A program made the translations under genes and the position numbers. The notes beneath the pieces are model-generated. The model made no database searches, was not told the origin of the DNA, and saw only the letters and a list, made by a program, of their open reading frames with translations. DNA of 43,439 nucleotides from Acanthaster planci (lineage: Eukaryota; Echinodermata; Asteroidea; Valvatida; Acanthasteridae): the NCBI RefSeq assembly GCF_001949145.1, contig NW_019091574.1, forward strand, positions 112,339 through 155,777, written 5' to 3'. This document shows, piece after piece, positions 22,301 through 32,600 of this stretch (the stretch's first letter is position 1; each line of letters opens with the position of its first letter).

Positions 22301-22990
22301 TTAAATAAAATATGCATAAATAAAATTAAAAACCAGACCATTTAACTCCTCAATCATATCACAGGGAGGATCATGAAGGATTAACACTGGGTAGATAAGT
22401 TTTGACATAAGTAATGATTTAACTAAAACAATTCTGCCCAACACTGTTAAATGTCTCTTTGACCAATTAAAAATTTGGCCATATAAGGTCGGGATAATCC
22501 TATTGTAATACAGCGAAATCATAGAGTTAAGATCAGTGGAGAAGTCAACACCAAGAATTCTTAAAGGTTGCTTAGCTGTGACCCAGTTCACATTGATCTC
22601 TTCACAAAGCTTCTCCCCACTATCTTTTGATGAACCAATCCAAATGGCATTAGTCTTCTCAACGTTAACCTTTAAACCAGACATATTGGTCATGAATTCT
22701 GAAAGCAGCCTGCATTGACTTCGCTGAGCCATTCAAGACAAAACTGTGTCGTCAGCATACTGGGATAATCGAAATTCCATTCCCTCAACCGCAATGCCTT
22801 GAAGATCTTTATCAATGCATACCATCATTGAAAAAATTTCTGCACACAAAAGGAACAGATAAGGGCTTAAGCCGTCCCCCTGCCTACAACCTCTCCCAAT
22901 CTGAAACGACTGAGAAAGGAATCCATTAACCAGAACTGAAGAGGAGGCTTGGTTATAAAGTACCTTGATCCACTTTTTAACAGACACTTT
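22301..22990 (-). pseudogene. LINE reverse transcriptase fragment
   Basis: Minus-strand translation gives the palm of a non-LTR reverse transcriptase: KKWIKVLYNQASSSVLVNG, then GRGCRQGDGLSPYLFLLCAE, then LSQYADDTVL with both catalytic aspartates. The region continues as SGLKVNVEKTNAIWIGSS and the LRILGV motif. A TGA at 22735-22733 follows DDTVLS. Translation in another frame around it (LNGSAKSMQAAFR) restores a LINE-like sequence, so two compensating frameshifts are present. Upstream of about 22990 the expected earlier RT motifs stop abruptly, which fits 5' truncation. The motif set suits an L1/Tx1-like clade, but the clade is uncertain. Confidence 0.85.
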
Positions 22991-23059
22991 TTATACAAAC
23001 TATTTGCTGAGATCTCATGATGACTCCTAGTGATGAAAAAGCGTATTTTGTTCATGATA

Positions 23060-23640
23060 AACTTAGCTCTCCAGTCTTAGCTAAACTCATACCAGCTCTT
23101 TGAAAATCTTCCCCCACATTGGCTCCAGAGGAAATGAGAATACAGAGACAATTTTCTGCCGTTTCTTTGGTTGTCCACCACCGAATTTATTTTCTTGACT
23201 TTTTTCCCAAACTTTTTCAACAAGCAAGAACACTGAACAAGTACATGATTTAAAGTATTAAAATCTGTAAGAGATCAGATGAAGTTCGAACGACAAGTAA
23301 ACTGCCAGCTGGGCTTTAATTGATGATCAGATTTACCGGTTTTCTGGTTGTACTTGAAACAAGAAAGCAACACTTTGGTCAAAATAAAGAATGCTCTGTC
23401 GCCTGGAACAGCCCTGTGCTTCAACGAAAACTAAACAAGAGGCCCCATTTGGAAAAATTGCTAACCTGTAGCAATCTGGCAGAATCCACCTCCCAACGGG
23501 AGGGTCCCTTCCCACAACCACCTCCCCAAGGTACAGGGAGGCTAGCCCCGGGAAGATGACCCCAGGCTGGACAAGGAGCATTTCCTACTCAAATTGAATA
23601 GACATACCACCAAACAAGTTGACATTAAGAAAACTTGCCA
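23060..23640. other. Stretch between LINE and Ngaro ORFs
   Basis: No protein motif is seen. The part from about 23460 to 23640 (GC-richer, with AAGGTACAGGGAGGC and C-runs) is probably the 3' non-coding end of the Ngaro element. The split direct repeats expected there could not be matched by eye to the 5' end near 28.6 kb. Confidence 0.35.
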
Positions 23641-23725
23641 ACCCCCCCAAAAAACAAAACAAAATTAACCAGACTAAATAGCCAAATCGGCACCGACTCC
23701 CAGGGGTGTGTGAAACCTCTAAACA

Positions 23726-24310
23726 TTAAGGTGGGTAACAAGGTGCATCTGGATAGAGTGAAAAGAAGGCCAGCGCGTTGTGCAAATTCTCGCAAAACTT
23801 TATATTGCCAACATTGGAGAGGTGTAGGCCATCGCGCCAGAATAGGGATGGATCTGATGCATTTAAATGTATGTTGTGTACATGAATGATTGTACTGGCA
23901 TAGCAGCTTTGGTGGCAAACCATGTGAGCAAACTTGTTTAAAGCACGAACATTGGTCTTGCCAACCCCATGTTTTGCCTCCCCATGATAAAACAATCGAT
24001 ATAAGATATCTGACCAAACAATACGAGTGGTCGGGAATGTTTCCCGAACAGTACAGAGGTACATTTTAATCTTACGACGTAGCTCCCTGACCGGGGTTGA
24101 GAACAAGTCGTTCGTACCCAAATGAATGACAAGGGTTTTAGGCGCTGGCCTTGATTTCAAAAGACGGTTGAGCATGGGAACTAGCTCTATCAGTTTTGCT
24201 CCCCTCATGCCAAACCACTGGAGGCACTGTGTAGCTGAACATCGAAGGTCGGACCGACTGGCTCTGAAGACAATGCTGTCTCAAATTACCCATGTGCGTG
24301 TAGTGCCTGT
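23726..24310 (-). pseudogene. Ngaro SGNH hydrolase domain
   Basis: Minus-strand reading gives RTWVI-stop-DSIVFRASRSDL, in which the glycine of the block I GDS motif is replaced by a TGA at 24283-24281. It is followed by WFGMRGAKLIELVPMLNRLL, VIHLGTNDLF (block III GxND) and DGLHLSNVGNIKFCENL (block V DxxH). The Ser, Asn, Asp and His expected for an SGNH/GDSL hydrolase are all in one frame apart from that stop. The hydrolase's role in Ngaro elements is unknown. It lies directly after the recombinase on the same strand, as in other Ngaro elements. A single substitution may have ended its coding capacity. Confidence 0.85.
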
Positions 24311-24419
24311 GGATGAATAAAATAAGGGAACGAGAGCAAAGGCCTTTCCAAAACCCAGTGTTAAAGTCAATTACCCGATGAATTGCACTTAGCAATACAG
24401 GAATGAAATATTTTCCTAG

Positions 24420-25291
24420 CTAGACCCTATGGGGATGGGTGTAGAGATTTACCGCTGAGGACTTCCAACGACCCAGAGTCTGAATCTCTGAGACTGAAAT
24501 ACCATTAAGGGCCACGGATTTGGCGGCTCCTATGCGGAAGCTGTGACCGCTGAAGCCTGCTGAGGGAACTCCTGCTGCTTCCAATGACTTTTTGAGCTTG
24601 TGACGGAACTGAAAGGCAGTTACGGGGGATCCATCGAAGTGGATGAATAGAGGGCCCCCTAAAGTGGGCCGCTTGTGCAAATAGCCTGCTAATGAAAACG
24701 GAGAGTTGCAGTCTCTCCCCGCTGATCAGTTTTAGAAAAACGGAGTCTTACAGTCATGACTAATGGATCGGAGTCCTCAAACCAGACATCATTGAGCCCC
24801 AGAGTGCGAGAGCTGTCGGCATGTTTACTGCCTACAGTAAACTCACCTACCCGTAAAAACCCATAGAACGCTAGGAGGAAAGCAGAACAAAACAAGGAAC
24901 ATTCGAAATCCGATGAAGTGATGTGGCCTAATATGGTGCAGATCTTCTGCAAGAGGCCAGCTGTGATGGGACGACGGCTGTCTGACTGATGAGGCTGCCG
25001 TCGGCAACCCTCCCGAATTTTTAGAACCAAGAAGTTATTAGTTGGATCGGGCCAGTTGTGTATTTTGTGAACAAACAAAATAGCAGAGGTGCAGGAGCTA
25101 ATTGTGGAGGAGGCCAGGCCCTGCAGGGACAAATGAGCTATGAATGCCACAACCTGGCCATATGGAGCCGGCCAGCAAGTCTGTAAGCCAGTTTGAAGGC
25201 GAGATTCTTGAAACAGTGAAACCCCTCTATTGTAGCTCACCCACGTGCTGCTGGCCATGGAAGCTCCGAGGAGTCGCTCTGCCTCGGCCAT
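24420..25291 (-). pseudogene. Ngaro tyrosine recombinase
   Basis: The N-terminal SAM-like part (25291 onward) includes MASSTWVSYNRG and WPAPYGQVVAFIAHLSLQ. The catalytic part has the first arginine in FYGFLRVGEF (Arg about 147). After a frameshift near 24685 it continues with GHSFRIGAAKSVALNGIS (H-x-x-R), QTLGRWKSSAV (His/Trp position) and a candidate nucleophile Tyr in VNLYTH, ending at a stop by 24420. The R...HxxR...W...Y set is therefore complete but split over two frames. In YR retrotransposons this enzyme joins a circular DNA intermediate to the target without an integrase-type duplication. Confidence 0.85.
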
Positions 25292-26620
25292 TAAATTTTA
25301 CAAAGGAAGGCTGGGATTTCCGTACCCTGAATGGCCGCATATGGAGCCAGCTCCCGAAACCGGGTCATCTGGGAACGTGACAAGGCGTCAGCAATTTGGT
25401 TTTTAACACCTGGAATGTGAGTGGCCTTGAAAGAGACATCCGAGAGGCACCGCAGGACAAAGAATCTGACCAAATGCATAATCTTGGGGCACTTGGAAGA
25501 CTGTTTATTAACAATAGCAACTACAGCCTTGTTGTCAGAGCGAATGATAATCCGCTTACCTGTCAGACGCCTGCCCCACAGAGGTAGTGCAACAACTACT
25601 GGAAAAAATTCCAGCCATCTAATTGACCGAGAATCAGCCAAAACCGACTGGGGCCAAGTGTCACAGAACCAATTTCCATTGAGCCGATGCCATCGCTTGC
25701 ATCCGTGAATAGCTGCAGGTCGGTGTCTTCCAACCAAAACCGATCTGGAATGATGGCCCTTCCATTGAATCTACGCAGAAATACCAGCCACATATTCAGG
25801 TCGGCTTTGGCACCACGTGACAATTGAATGAAGTGCCAGGGCTTCTTAACACCTGAGAGTAGGTCAATGAGGCGTCTGAGGAATGCCCGCCCAGGGGGAA
25901 CAGCACGGCTCAGAAATAACAAGGAACCAATGAGGGACTGAAGGTAACTTTCTTTGACTGAGCTATAGACTGAACCTCTGTTTTGGAGTTTTGCTTCTGG
26001 AACCGAAACCATTTGGGTTACTGAATTTATCTCAAGTCCAAAGAACGTCAGTGTAGTGGACGGGCCGATTGTTTTGTCTTCTGCCAACGGAATTCCAAAC
26101 TCCTTGCAAACTTTCCTGAAACAGTTTAAGATTTCCAGGCAGGAGATACCCCCTCATGAGTTTGAACTCCATATGAACAAGAAATCATCCACATAATGAC
26201 AGATGCGATCTGTACCTGACTCTTTCCTAACCACCCATTCAAGAAAGGTAGAAAATGTTTCAAACAAGGCAGGGGCACAGGAAGGCCCCATTGGTAGAGC
26301 TTTGTCAACGTAAAAATGATCGAGCAATTTGATGCCCGAGAGACAAAAATCGTCAGGGTGAACGGGGAGCAGACGGAATGCTGATTTTACATCTGCTTTA
26401 GCCAAAAATGCACCTTTTCCTGCCCCAACTACCAAGTCGACCGCATGATCAAAACTTGTGTAATGCACCATGCAAAGCTGTGTGTCGATCCCTTCATTAA
26501 TGACCCAGATTCTGGATAAGACAAATTACGTATAAGACGATAGTGTCCTGGTTCCGGTTTCGGGACAAGCCCTATTCGGGAAATTCTGAGATTTGGCAAT
26601 GACCTATCTGTGAAGGGACC
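25291..26620 (-). pseudogene. Ngaro reverse transcriptase and RNase H
   Basis: The RT begins with GRMAGPF..LPNLRISRIGLV and RLIRNLSYPE (about 26615-26520), then shifts frame near 26465. The catalytic core is intact in 26471-26154: FLAKADVKSAFRLLPVHPDD carries the first aspartate and YVDDFLF the catalytic pair. The thumb and connection follow as TLTFFGLEINSV (about 26060). RNase H starts with LQLFTDASDGIGS and, after another frameshift near 25690, continues with WLEFFPVVVAL, IIRSDNKAVVAI and NQIADALSRS, giving the expected acidic residues. The protein would copy the element's RNA into DNA and remove the template RNA. Frameshifts make the copy non-functional. Confidence 0.85.
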
Positions 26621-26899
26621 TGCCATGCGACCATGAGCAATCTCATCGGATAATTTATCTAGGGCAGCAGAAGTGTTTTTGTTGACAGATTGAGCATTGG
26701 GAGAATCAAAACTAGTCCTTGCTCCTTGGAACCCCAGTTTGAACCCAGCGGAAAACCCATTACGTAGGCACGTCGCAGCCTCTTTATTGGGGTACAGGTC
26801 AAGAAATGGTAATAAAGCAGATAACTGTACTGGAGTATATGCTAGGCAGCATAAACAGTGGGTTTTATTAATGCAAGTTGTTGAAATGTTTGGGTAACA

Positions 26900-28430
26900 A
26901 GGACTAGGAGTGGGAAGTAGCGCCTTAGCGGCGGGAGACGCTAGATTTGCTGTTTTGTGCTGTGCATGAGGGCCCCCCTGTTTGAGGGATTGGCAGGAGG
27001 AACACATGTGGGCGTACTTGCATTGGGAATTGGTACAACCTGTGCGGTTTAATGCGAAACAAAACCCGGATCCACGGGATGAAGCCCTGCCACGAAAGGA
27101 GTTGAAAGGGCGCTGCTTGGGAAAGTTAGAATTGACCCCTTTTTGGGTCCCAAGGCTGAAGCTGGGGCCAGCGGGGGCGGTCACAAACAGGGCCCACAGT
27201 TCGCCGTCAATAATAGCCCAGGATCTACATGTATTAGGGTGGAATTGTTGGCGCAACCTGCAATAGCTATCGTATTCTAACCAGCCCTTACCCGAAAACC
27301 GGCCATCCTAATCACATGCACGTCCTTTGGAGTTCTTGGGCCCGCTTGGGGTACGTACCGATAAACATCAAGGAAAAGACAAGAAAAGCATCCATACAGC
27401 CCAAAATAGATGTAATTCGGGGCTTTTTCTTGGTGTCTTTCAATAGTAACTGCCCAGAGTTGTCAAAACTAAGTGTGAGGTTTGAATTGGGGGAGCTGTG
27501 AAAGTGGCACTCCAGAAGCAGATCTAATTCAATGAATTCACTTTTTATGATCCTCTCTCTAGTACTACCTAGAATTGTAGCCCCCAAGGGATCACAAACT
27601 GAAACTAAGGGACCGTCGTCCACCCCTTGTGTAGAGGTGTTGTGCCACGCAAAAGGAGGCCCCTGAATAGGAATGCCATACTCACCAAGAGGGCGGTGAC
27701 TCGAGCCAGGCACCACTGAACTTGGAGGGGATCCAGCCCCACATGCTCCACCTGGTCATGGTAGAAGAGATGGTACACCTGTGGGTTGGGATGTCACCGT
27801 AGCTGGGGCTCCAGAAATGACCTGCTGAAGGGGAAGAGCATCAAGACTGCGCCCGCTGGGATGAGTTGATGGATGACTAATCGACCGAACGATTGGTGCT
27901 CACGATGCTGGAACGGCTGGCTGGCACTCTAGACCGCTCGTTTGCGACTGGCATTGGCAAGACTGGCAAGTTCCTGAGGGACCAAGTTGGCTTAATTCTG
28001 GCAGCGGAGCGCCAAGTAAATGTTGAGGAAGGGGCCCCTGAGATACCAGCACTGGAATAGGCTGAACGGAGCTCAGAGGGGCCGACGAAGACGCTACACT
28101 CGGGGCCGGAAAGGGTGACGAGATCGGCTGAGGACGGCATGGTGTACATGTTGCAGTGCTCGCACTCTGCGAACCCTGGCCACGAAAGGGCGCTGTTACG
28201 ATCATCTGGTTCAGCTGACTTGTCACCACGGGGTCATCGGGGCCGCTGTGAACATGTACGTCTGGCGGGCGTGCAGCCAATGATGGCGGGGCGAGCAATG
28301 CCTGCATAGCTCTGGCCTGTGACCGAGTCTGACTTGGAGGGCGTGAAGCGTTGGCTGAATTTCCCTTCTTTGCTGCTGCTTCGGCGCTCTCGGGAGCCTG
28401 TCTCTTCCGACCTCGTCCGTTCTTTGCCAT
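26900..28430 (-). pseudogene. Ngaro gag with CCCH zinc finger
   Basis: The start is ATG at 28430-28428, opening with a basic run (MAKNGRGRKRQAPESAEAAA) and then a Pro/Ser-rich spacer. Reading shifts frame near 27900 and continues in 27716-27312 (KSEFIELDLLLE, then a helical stretch ending TYPKRAQEL). After a stop and another shift near 27300 it resumes as GRFSGKGWLEYDSYCRLRQQ and LWALFV, typical of YR-element gag. At about 27061-27008 there is C-x7-C-x4-C-x3-H (CFALNRTGCTNSQCKYAH), a CCCH-type finger likely to bind RNA. The gag joins RT without a visible stop in the 275-residue frame 27256-26429. Two or more frameshifts disable it. Confidence 0.75.
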
Positions 28431-28711
28431 CGAGGATTTGAGAAGTTAGGTTGATAGGCAGGATTTTTGACAAAATTACGATGTGAACCAAGATGAAATT
28501 TTGATGCAAACATGTATGGTGGGGAAAACCAAGAAAGTGACGGCCTTCCCGCGTAAACTGGGAAAGCACGCGAGGAAGCCCAGCCTGTTATTGGTCTGAT
28601 CCGCATACCAGCTGATCCAGATTGGCATGGACCAAACTTAGAATGCCCGTTCTCACTCCCCCCGGACCCAAATTATGTTCTTCGGAGACGAGTACCGAAA
28701 AACTGTATTAA

Positions 28712-28797
28712 GTGGGTCGGGTCTCCTAGTGATACTTACCCCTGCCCACCCTACATATGCAAATTTCCCATGTGCCTATTACAATTCGCTGAAAGAT
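28712..28797 (+). repeat. DIRS left inverted terminal repeat
   Basis: The outer part starts GTGGGTCGGGTCTCCTAGTG and matches, reverse-complemented, 30488-30524 with one mismatch in 37 bases. The inner part (ACATATGCAAATTTCCC through TTCGCTGAAA) matches the right repeat in inverted orientation, apart from an 8-base indel at CATATGCA. Confidence 0.85.
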
Positions 28798-28810
28798 TTG
28801 ATTATGGCAG

Positions 28811-30480
28811 ATTCCTCAAAATATGGACCATTAGATAATGTTCAACTTTGGGAATTCAATTTTTCCTGAAGTGAACAGCAGTGAATTAATTTCTAATATT
28901 TGATGTATTAAATGAGGGAAGTCATAGCTGATATCTGGAACAATGATGACCGTGTCAACCTTTCAACTTAATTGGAGTTAATTAAAGTCTTCAACGTCAG
29001 CATTTTTGACAGACATGAATTCCCTTGTTAAAATCTATGCCAATAGAATTTACTGAGGAGTGATAATCCCAGAGGTTATTTTACACAGATTTAAATGTGG
29101 TGAAAGGTGATAATATTTACACATATTAAAACCATAATCTCAGAATTAAAAAGTACCTCTTACAATTAATCGGGTCTCGAGGTCGGCAGTCGCAAATGTC
29201 ATTCGATTCTGTCATTAGTGTAAAAAACAATCGACTGCAAAAAAAGCGAGTAAAATCCATATATCGATGTACAACACAAGCTTTTAAAAAAGTGCAAAAA
29301 AGCACCGCCAAACCATCATCCTCTTACGACTGGACCGATCACATTTTCTTCAAGTATGTTCCCGAAAACTGCAGTCCAAAATACTGATCATGGCGACTTT
29401 GCGGCTTCTATCAACCTCTCGCACTGATGTTACAGAAACATTTCGCTGCATCGTGGCCTGTTTCACCTTTGACATCAACCTAAATAGTGCGCCCTCTTTT
29501 TTATTTGATATTCATGAGCCCTTCCACGGAATGGCAACGCTCTGCGATTTTTCTCTTTGGAACAATTTTTCTCAAAAGAAAATCCATCATTCTGAATGAC
29601 GTAGGCAAAAAAATGACATAAAATACGATTCATGATGAAAATCTAATGCTTAGAGTTGTTAATTTAAATTTATTTTCAGCGGAGCTATCTTCCAAATTAC
29701 CTGCAAAAGGAAAATCACAAATGGAATTTTCGTGCACTACATGTGACAGCATTTTCGGCATTCTCGAACGTCATGCAGTTTCTGTCAAAATTCTTGAACG
29801 TCATCAAAATTCTGTCAAATATGACGTTCGCAACGAACATATTGTACTCATTATAAATTTTTCAGGCAGCCAAACTTAAAGATAATTTTTGGTGGTCGAA
29901 AGATATAAGACCTGGAAAATATGTTGGTATAGAGAGGGTGATTATAAATGGTAAGAGAATGAAGAGAGCCAAACTTTTCTCATCATTTTCTGTCAATTTT
30001 TTCGCTCTTTTTTTCCCATGGCTTATATTTTTTAAAAGTTATTTCTTAGGTGCTTTAAAATACATCAGTCAAAAAATATACTGAATTCTCCCTTCTTGTT
30101 GAGAGAACTTTTGAAATCAAGTCCTCTGGTGTAAACACTTTGACGTAAAACTTTAAATGAATTCAACTCCATTTGCTTTGCACTGGTAGCCAACCAAATG
30201 TCCACCATAAGTACATATTATGCCTAATTATCCCAATATAATCATTTTTATAAATCTGAAGGTGCTAATTTGTATCTTTAATACATGATCAAAGTCACTC
30301 TTTTTTAGAAGTTTTGAAAAATGACATCCGGAGTTGCATTTTGGTCCATTTTATGAAGAACATGCCGTAAAATGCATGCTGTCCCTTGACCCTCGACAAT
30401 GCACTGCCGTCCACCCAACATGTTCGTCCTTTTCGAAGCGGAGAAAAAAAAACGGAGCCAGAGTGGGGAAGGACGGGCAG
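28811..30480. other. Unexplained 1.7 kb inside the DIRS element
   Basis: AT-rich sequence between the left repeat and the internal complementary region, without recognised protein motifs. It is clearly less GC-rich than the DIRS coding part. It contains a short local repeat, TTCTTGAACGTCATCAAAATT / TTCTCGAACGTCATGCAG, with the inverse TGACGTTCG close by (about 29760-29835). It may be a later insertion or captured DNA; inverted repeats marking its ends were not found. Confidence 0.4.
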
Positions 30481-30483
30481 GAG

Positions 30484-30580
30484 TGGCTGGGCAGGGGTAA
30501 GTATCACTAGGAGACCTGACCCACACTAATGCGGGGAGGAGTCTCCTGCGTTCACATACCCCTACCCAGCCTACATATGC
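30484..30580. repeat. DIRS internal complementary region
   Basis: The left half (30488-30524) is the reverse complement of the outer left terminus. The right half (30541-30572, GTCTCCTGCGTTCACATACC then CCTACCCAGCCTA) equals the minus-strand outer right terminus. A 16-base spacer separates them. This layout is the known DIRS template for restoring both ends via a circle junction. Confidence 0.85.
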
Positions 30581-30684
30581 AGAGTGGCACCGTACCCTGG
30601 AGGTGGGTCGGTGACAGGAGTGTAGTTACCAAAGAATATAGACAGGCGTCGCGCAAGCAAACACTCACAAAAAGAAAGACGTGT

Positions 30685-31700
30685 CTATGATGAAGAACTC
30701 ATTGTTCGGTCTGGGAGAGTGCTGGATGCTGTCCCGACCGCCAAGCGCAAAGTCACTGTGCCATGAGCCGTCTCGCTCCGCAGGACATCCCTCAAATAGC
30801 ACTCGGTGAAGGTGGAGGGGGATCTCCAACAAGCCGCCTGGCAGATATCCGCCAGGGAAACTCCTCTGAAGCATGACCAGGACGTGGAAGCGGCCCAAAC
30901 ATAATGGGCTCTGACGTGAAATTGGGTCGTCTCGTCATGTCGTGTCGATCAGTCCTGGTTTGCAAAGATGATGGCCGAGACTGTCCATCGGGCAATAGTG
31001 TCCTTTGCTGCTGGATGAAAGGGCTTTGTCGCCGTGATGAAGAGGCTGGAACCAGGCTCTCGGCAACACTTGGTCCTGGCAAGGTACCACTTGAGAGTGC
31101 AAACCAGACACCATTTTTTGTCAGAGTTACATGTGTACCTCCCGAAAGCGAGGCTATGTCCGGGGCAAATATGTCAGGAGGTCAGAAGGTAGGTGTCTGG
31201 ATTTTTGTCAAAAACTCAATGGCTGGGATAAGGGCTACCCTGTGCGGTTTCCAGCGGATGTGACCTTCAGCAATTGACAGAGCATGCAGCTCGCTGCTGC
31301 GTCTGGAAGTAACTACCACCAGGAGAAATGGCAGCTTGATGCTGAGATGGAGATCAGATGCATCAGAAAGTCGCTCAAAGAGGAGACTGGCAGGAATGCA
31401 TAAAACACTCCCAAGGTCCCAGGATAGAATGAAACGTTTGACATGAGGATGCTCGACAAACATTCCCCGAAGAAGATGGTGAATGGCAGCGTTATCAGTA
31501 ACTGTTGATCCATTGCTGAACCAGGAATGAACGGCCGCCAAGGCCAACCAGTAGTTGCGGATGGTGGCAATCTGGAGGCCGGATTGAAACAGATACATGA
31601 AAAAGTCTGCGACAGAACTCACAGGAGCTTCCGTTGGAGAAACACCATCTAGTAAAATGCTCTAGTCAACTGTTGTAAATCTTGCGTGTGGTGGGTTATT
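30685..31700 (-). pseudogene. DIRS tyrosine recombinase
   Basis: The open part 31622-31182 carries VADFFMYLFQSGLQIATIRN (DNA-binding N-terminal part), HHLLRGMFVEHPHVKR and VVVTSRRSSELHALSIAEGH, whose RRSSELHAL holds the first catalytic arginine. A TGA at 31184-31182 interrupts it, then PPDIFAPDIASLSGG follows in frame. A frameshift near 31090 leads to TLKWYLARTKCCREPGSSLF and AAKDTIARWTVSAIIFANQD. After another stop it continues with FHVRAHYVWAASTSWSCFRG and a candidate nucleophile Tyr in TECYLRDVL, ending at TAG 30687-30685. The second H-x-x-R appears altered (RAHYVW). The enzyme would integrate the circular intermediate. Confidence 0.8.
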
Positions 31701-31780
31701 GACTCTGGGCCCCCATGGACACAGCATCCGCAGAAAGGCCTGACACTCTGAACGACGGTTGGACAATATATCCAACACGT

Positions 31781-32600
31781 CTAGTGAAGACCGCCCAGTG
31801 CAGGATGGAGGGTTGACAAAAAATGTCCTCCCTGGGCAGAAGGATCAACGGTCCTCGAACAAGGAGCCTTGTCAGTCTCGCAAACCACGATTGGCGAGGC
31901 CAGAACGGGGCAATGAAGAGGATCCCAAATGGCTCTTGCTCTATCTTGGATATGACCTACGAGATGTAGGAGATTGGGTGAAAGGTGTACGCCAGAAGGC
32001 CAGACCAGTCGACCTGTTGAGTGTCCGTCGTCCAGGCTTGAGGGTGAGGAAACCTGCAACATAGCGTCAGAAGATGAGTATTGTCAGCTGATGCGAAAAG
32101 GTCGATGCAAAAAGGTCGACATGGAGACACTTGATCTCCACAAAGATCTGACTGACCAAGCCCGGATGAAGAGTCCACTCCGTCGGGATCGCTCGCCCAC
32201 ATAAAGATCTGCCATGAAAGGACGCAGAGCTGATGGGAGCGAGTGTCGCCTTGATGGTTGATGTACACCACCACTGTGGAGTTGTCACTCTGAATTCGAA
32301 CTGACAGGCCTACTGAATGCTCCTGGAAATGGTGAAGGGCACTGAACACTGCCTGAAATACCAGCAGGTTGACGTGTTTGTTGCGGAAGGAAGAGTCCGA
32401 AGCCCAGGATGCATGAAGTGGAGGAAGGGAGGCCCCCCCATCCGAATAGCGACGCGTCAGTCATCACCGTGGCATTCGGTCTCGGGGGAATGCAGGGGCA
32501 ACCAGTCGACAGGTGCTCGTTCATAGTCCACCACCGGAGGTGGTTGCGAACATCTGGCGGAAGAGGTAGTGGCGGAGGAGCTGCAGGTTCACGAAGTGAG
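31781..32600 (-). pseudogene. DIRS RNase H fused to gag, RT missing
   Basis: In the frame 33253-32285 the gag-like ...METAKKISLRE runs, via a proline-rich join at about 32610-32560, straight into LPPDVRNHLRWW. That sequence belongs to the end of the RT, just before RNase H. NATVMTDASLFGWGG then gives the first RNase H aspartate. The palm with its catalytic aspartates is absent in all frames between. After a frameshift near 32330 the domain continues with VRIQSDNSTVVVYINHQG, and then IDLFASADN and QVDWSGLLAYTFHPIS, both usual in DIRS polyproteins. The copy cannot reverse-transcribe itself. Confidence 0.8.

Larger units (their letters stand above)
23640..28711 (-). mobile_element. Ngaro-type tyrosine-recombinase retrotransposon
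   Basis: In minus-strand order: gag (28430 to about 26900), reverse transcriptase and RNase H (about 26620-25290), tyrosine recombinase (25291-24420) and an SGNH hydrolase (about 24310-23726). Gag with a zinc finger, RT/RNase H and tyrosine recombinase place it among YR retrotransposons. A terminal SGNH hydrolase is a known feature of Ngaro elements and separates it from DIRS. All domains are present but several frameshifts and at least one stop break them, so it is probably immobile. Termini are not resolved: the right end must lie left of the DIRS ITR at 28712, and the left end is somewhere in 23.3-23.65 kb. Confidence 0.85.

Noticed and set aside
23333-23581. 82-codon minus-strand frame near the Ngaro 3' end
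   Set aside because: No motif is recognised, and the sequence looks like the GC-rich non-coding end of the element. It could not be supported as a gene.
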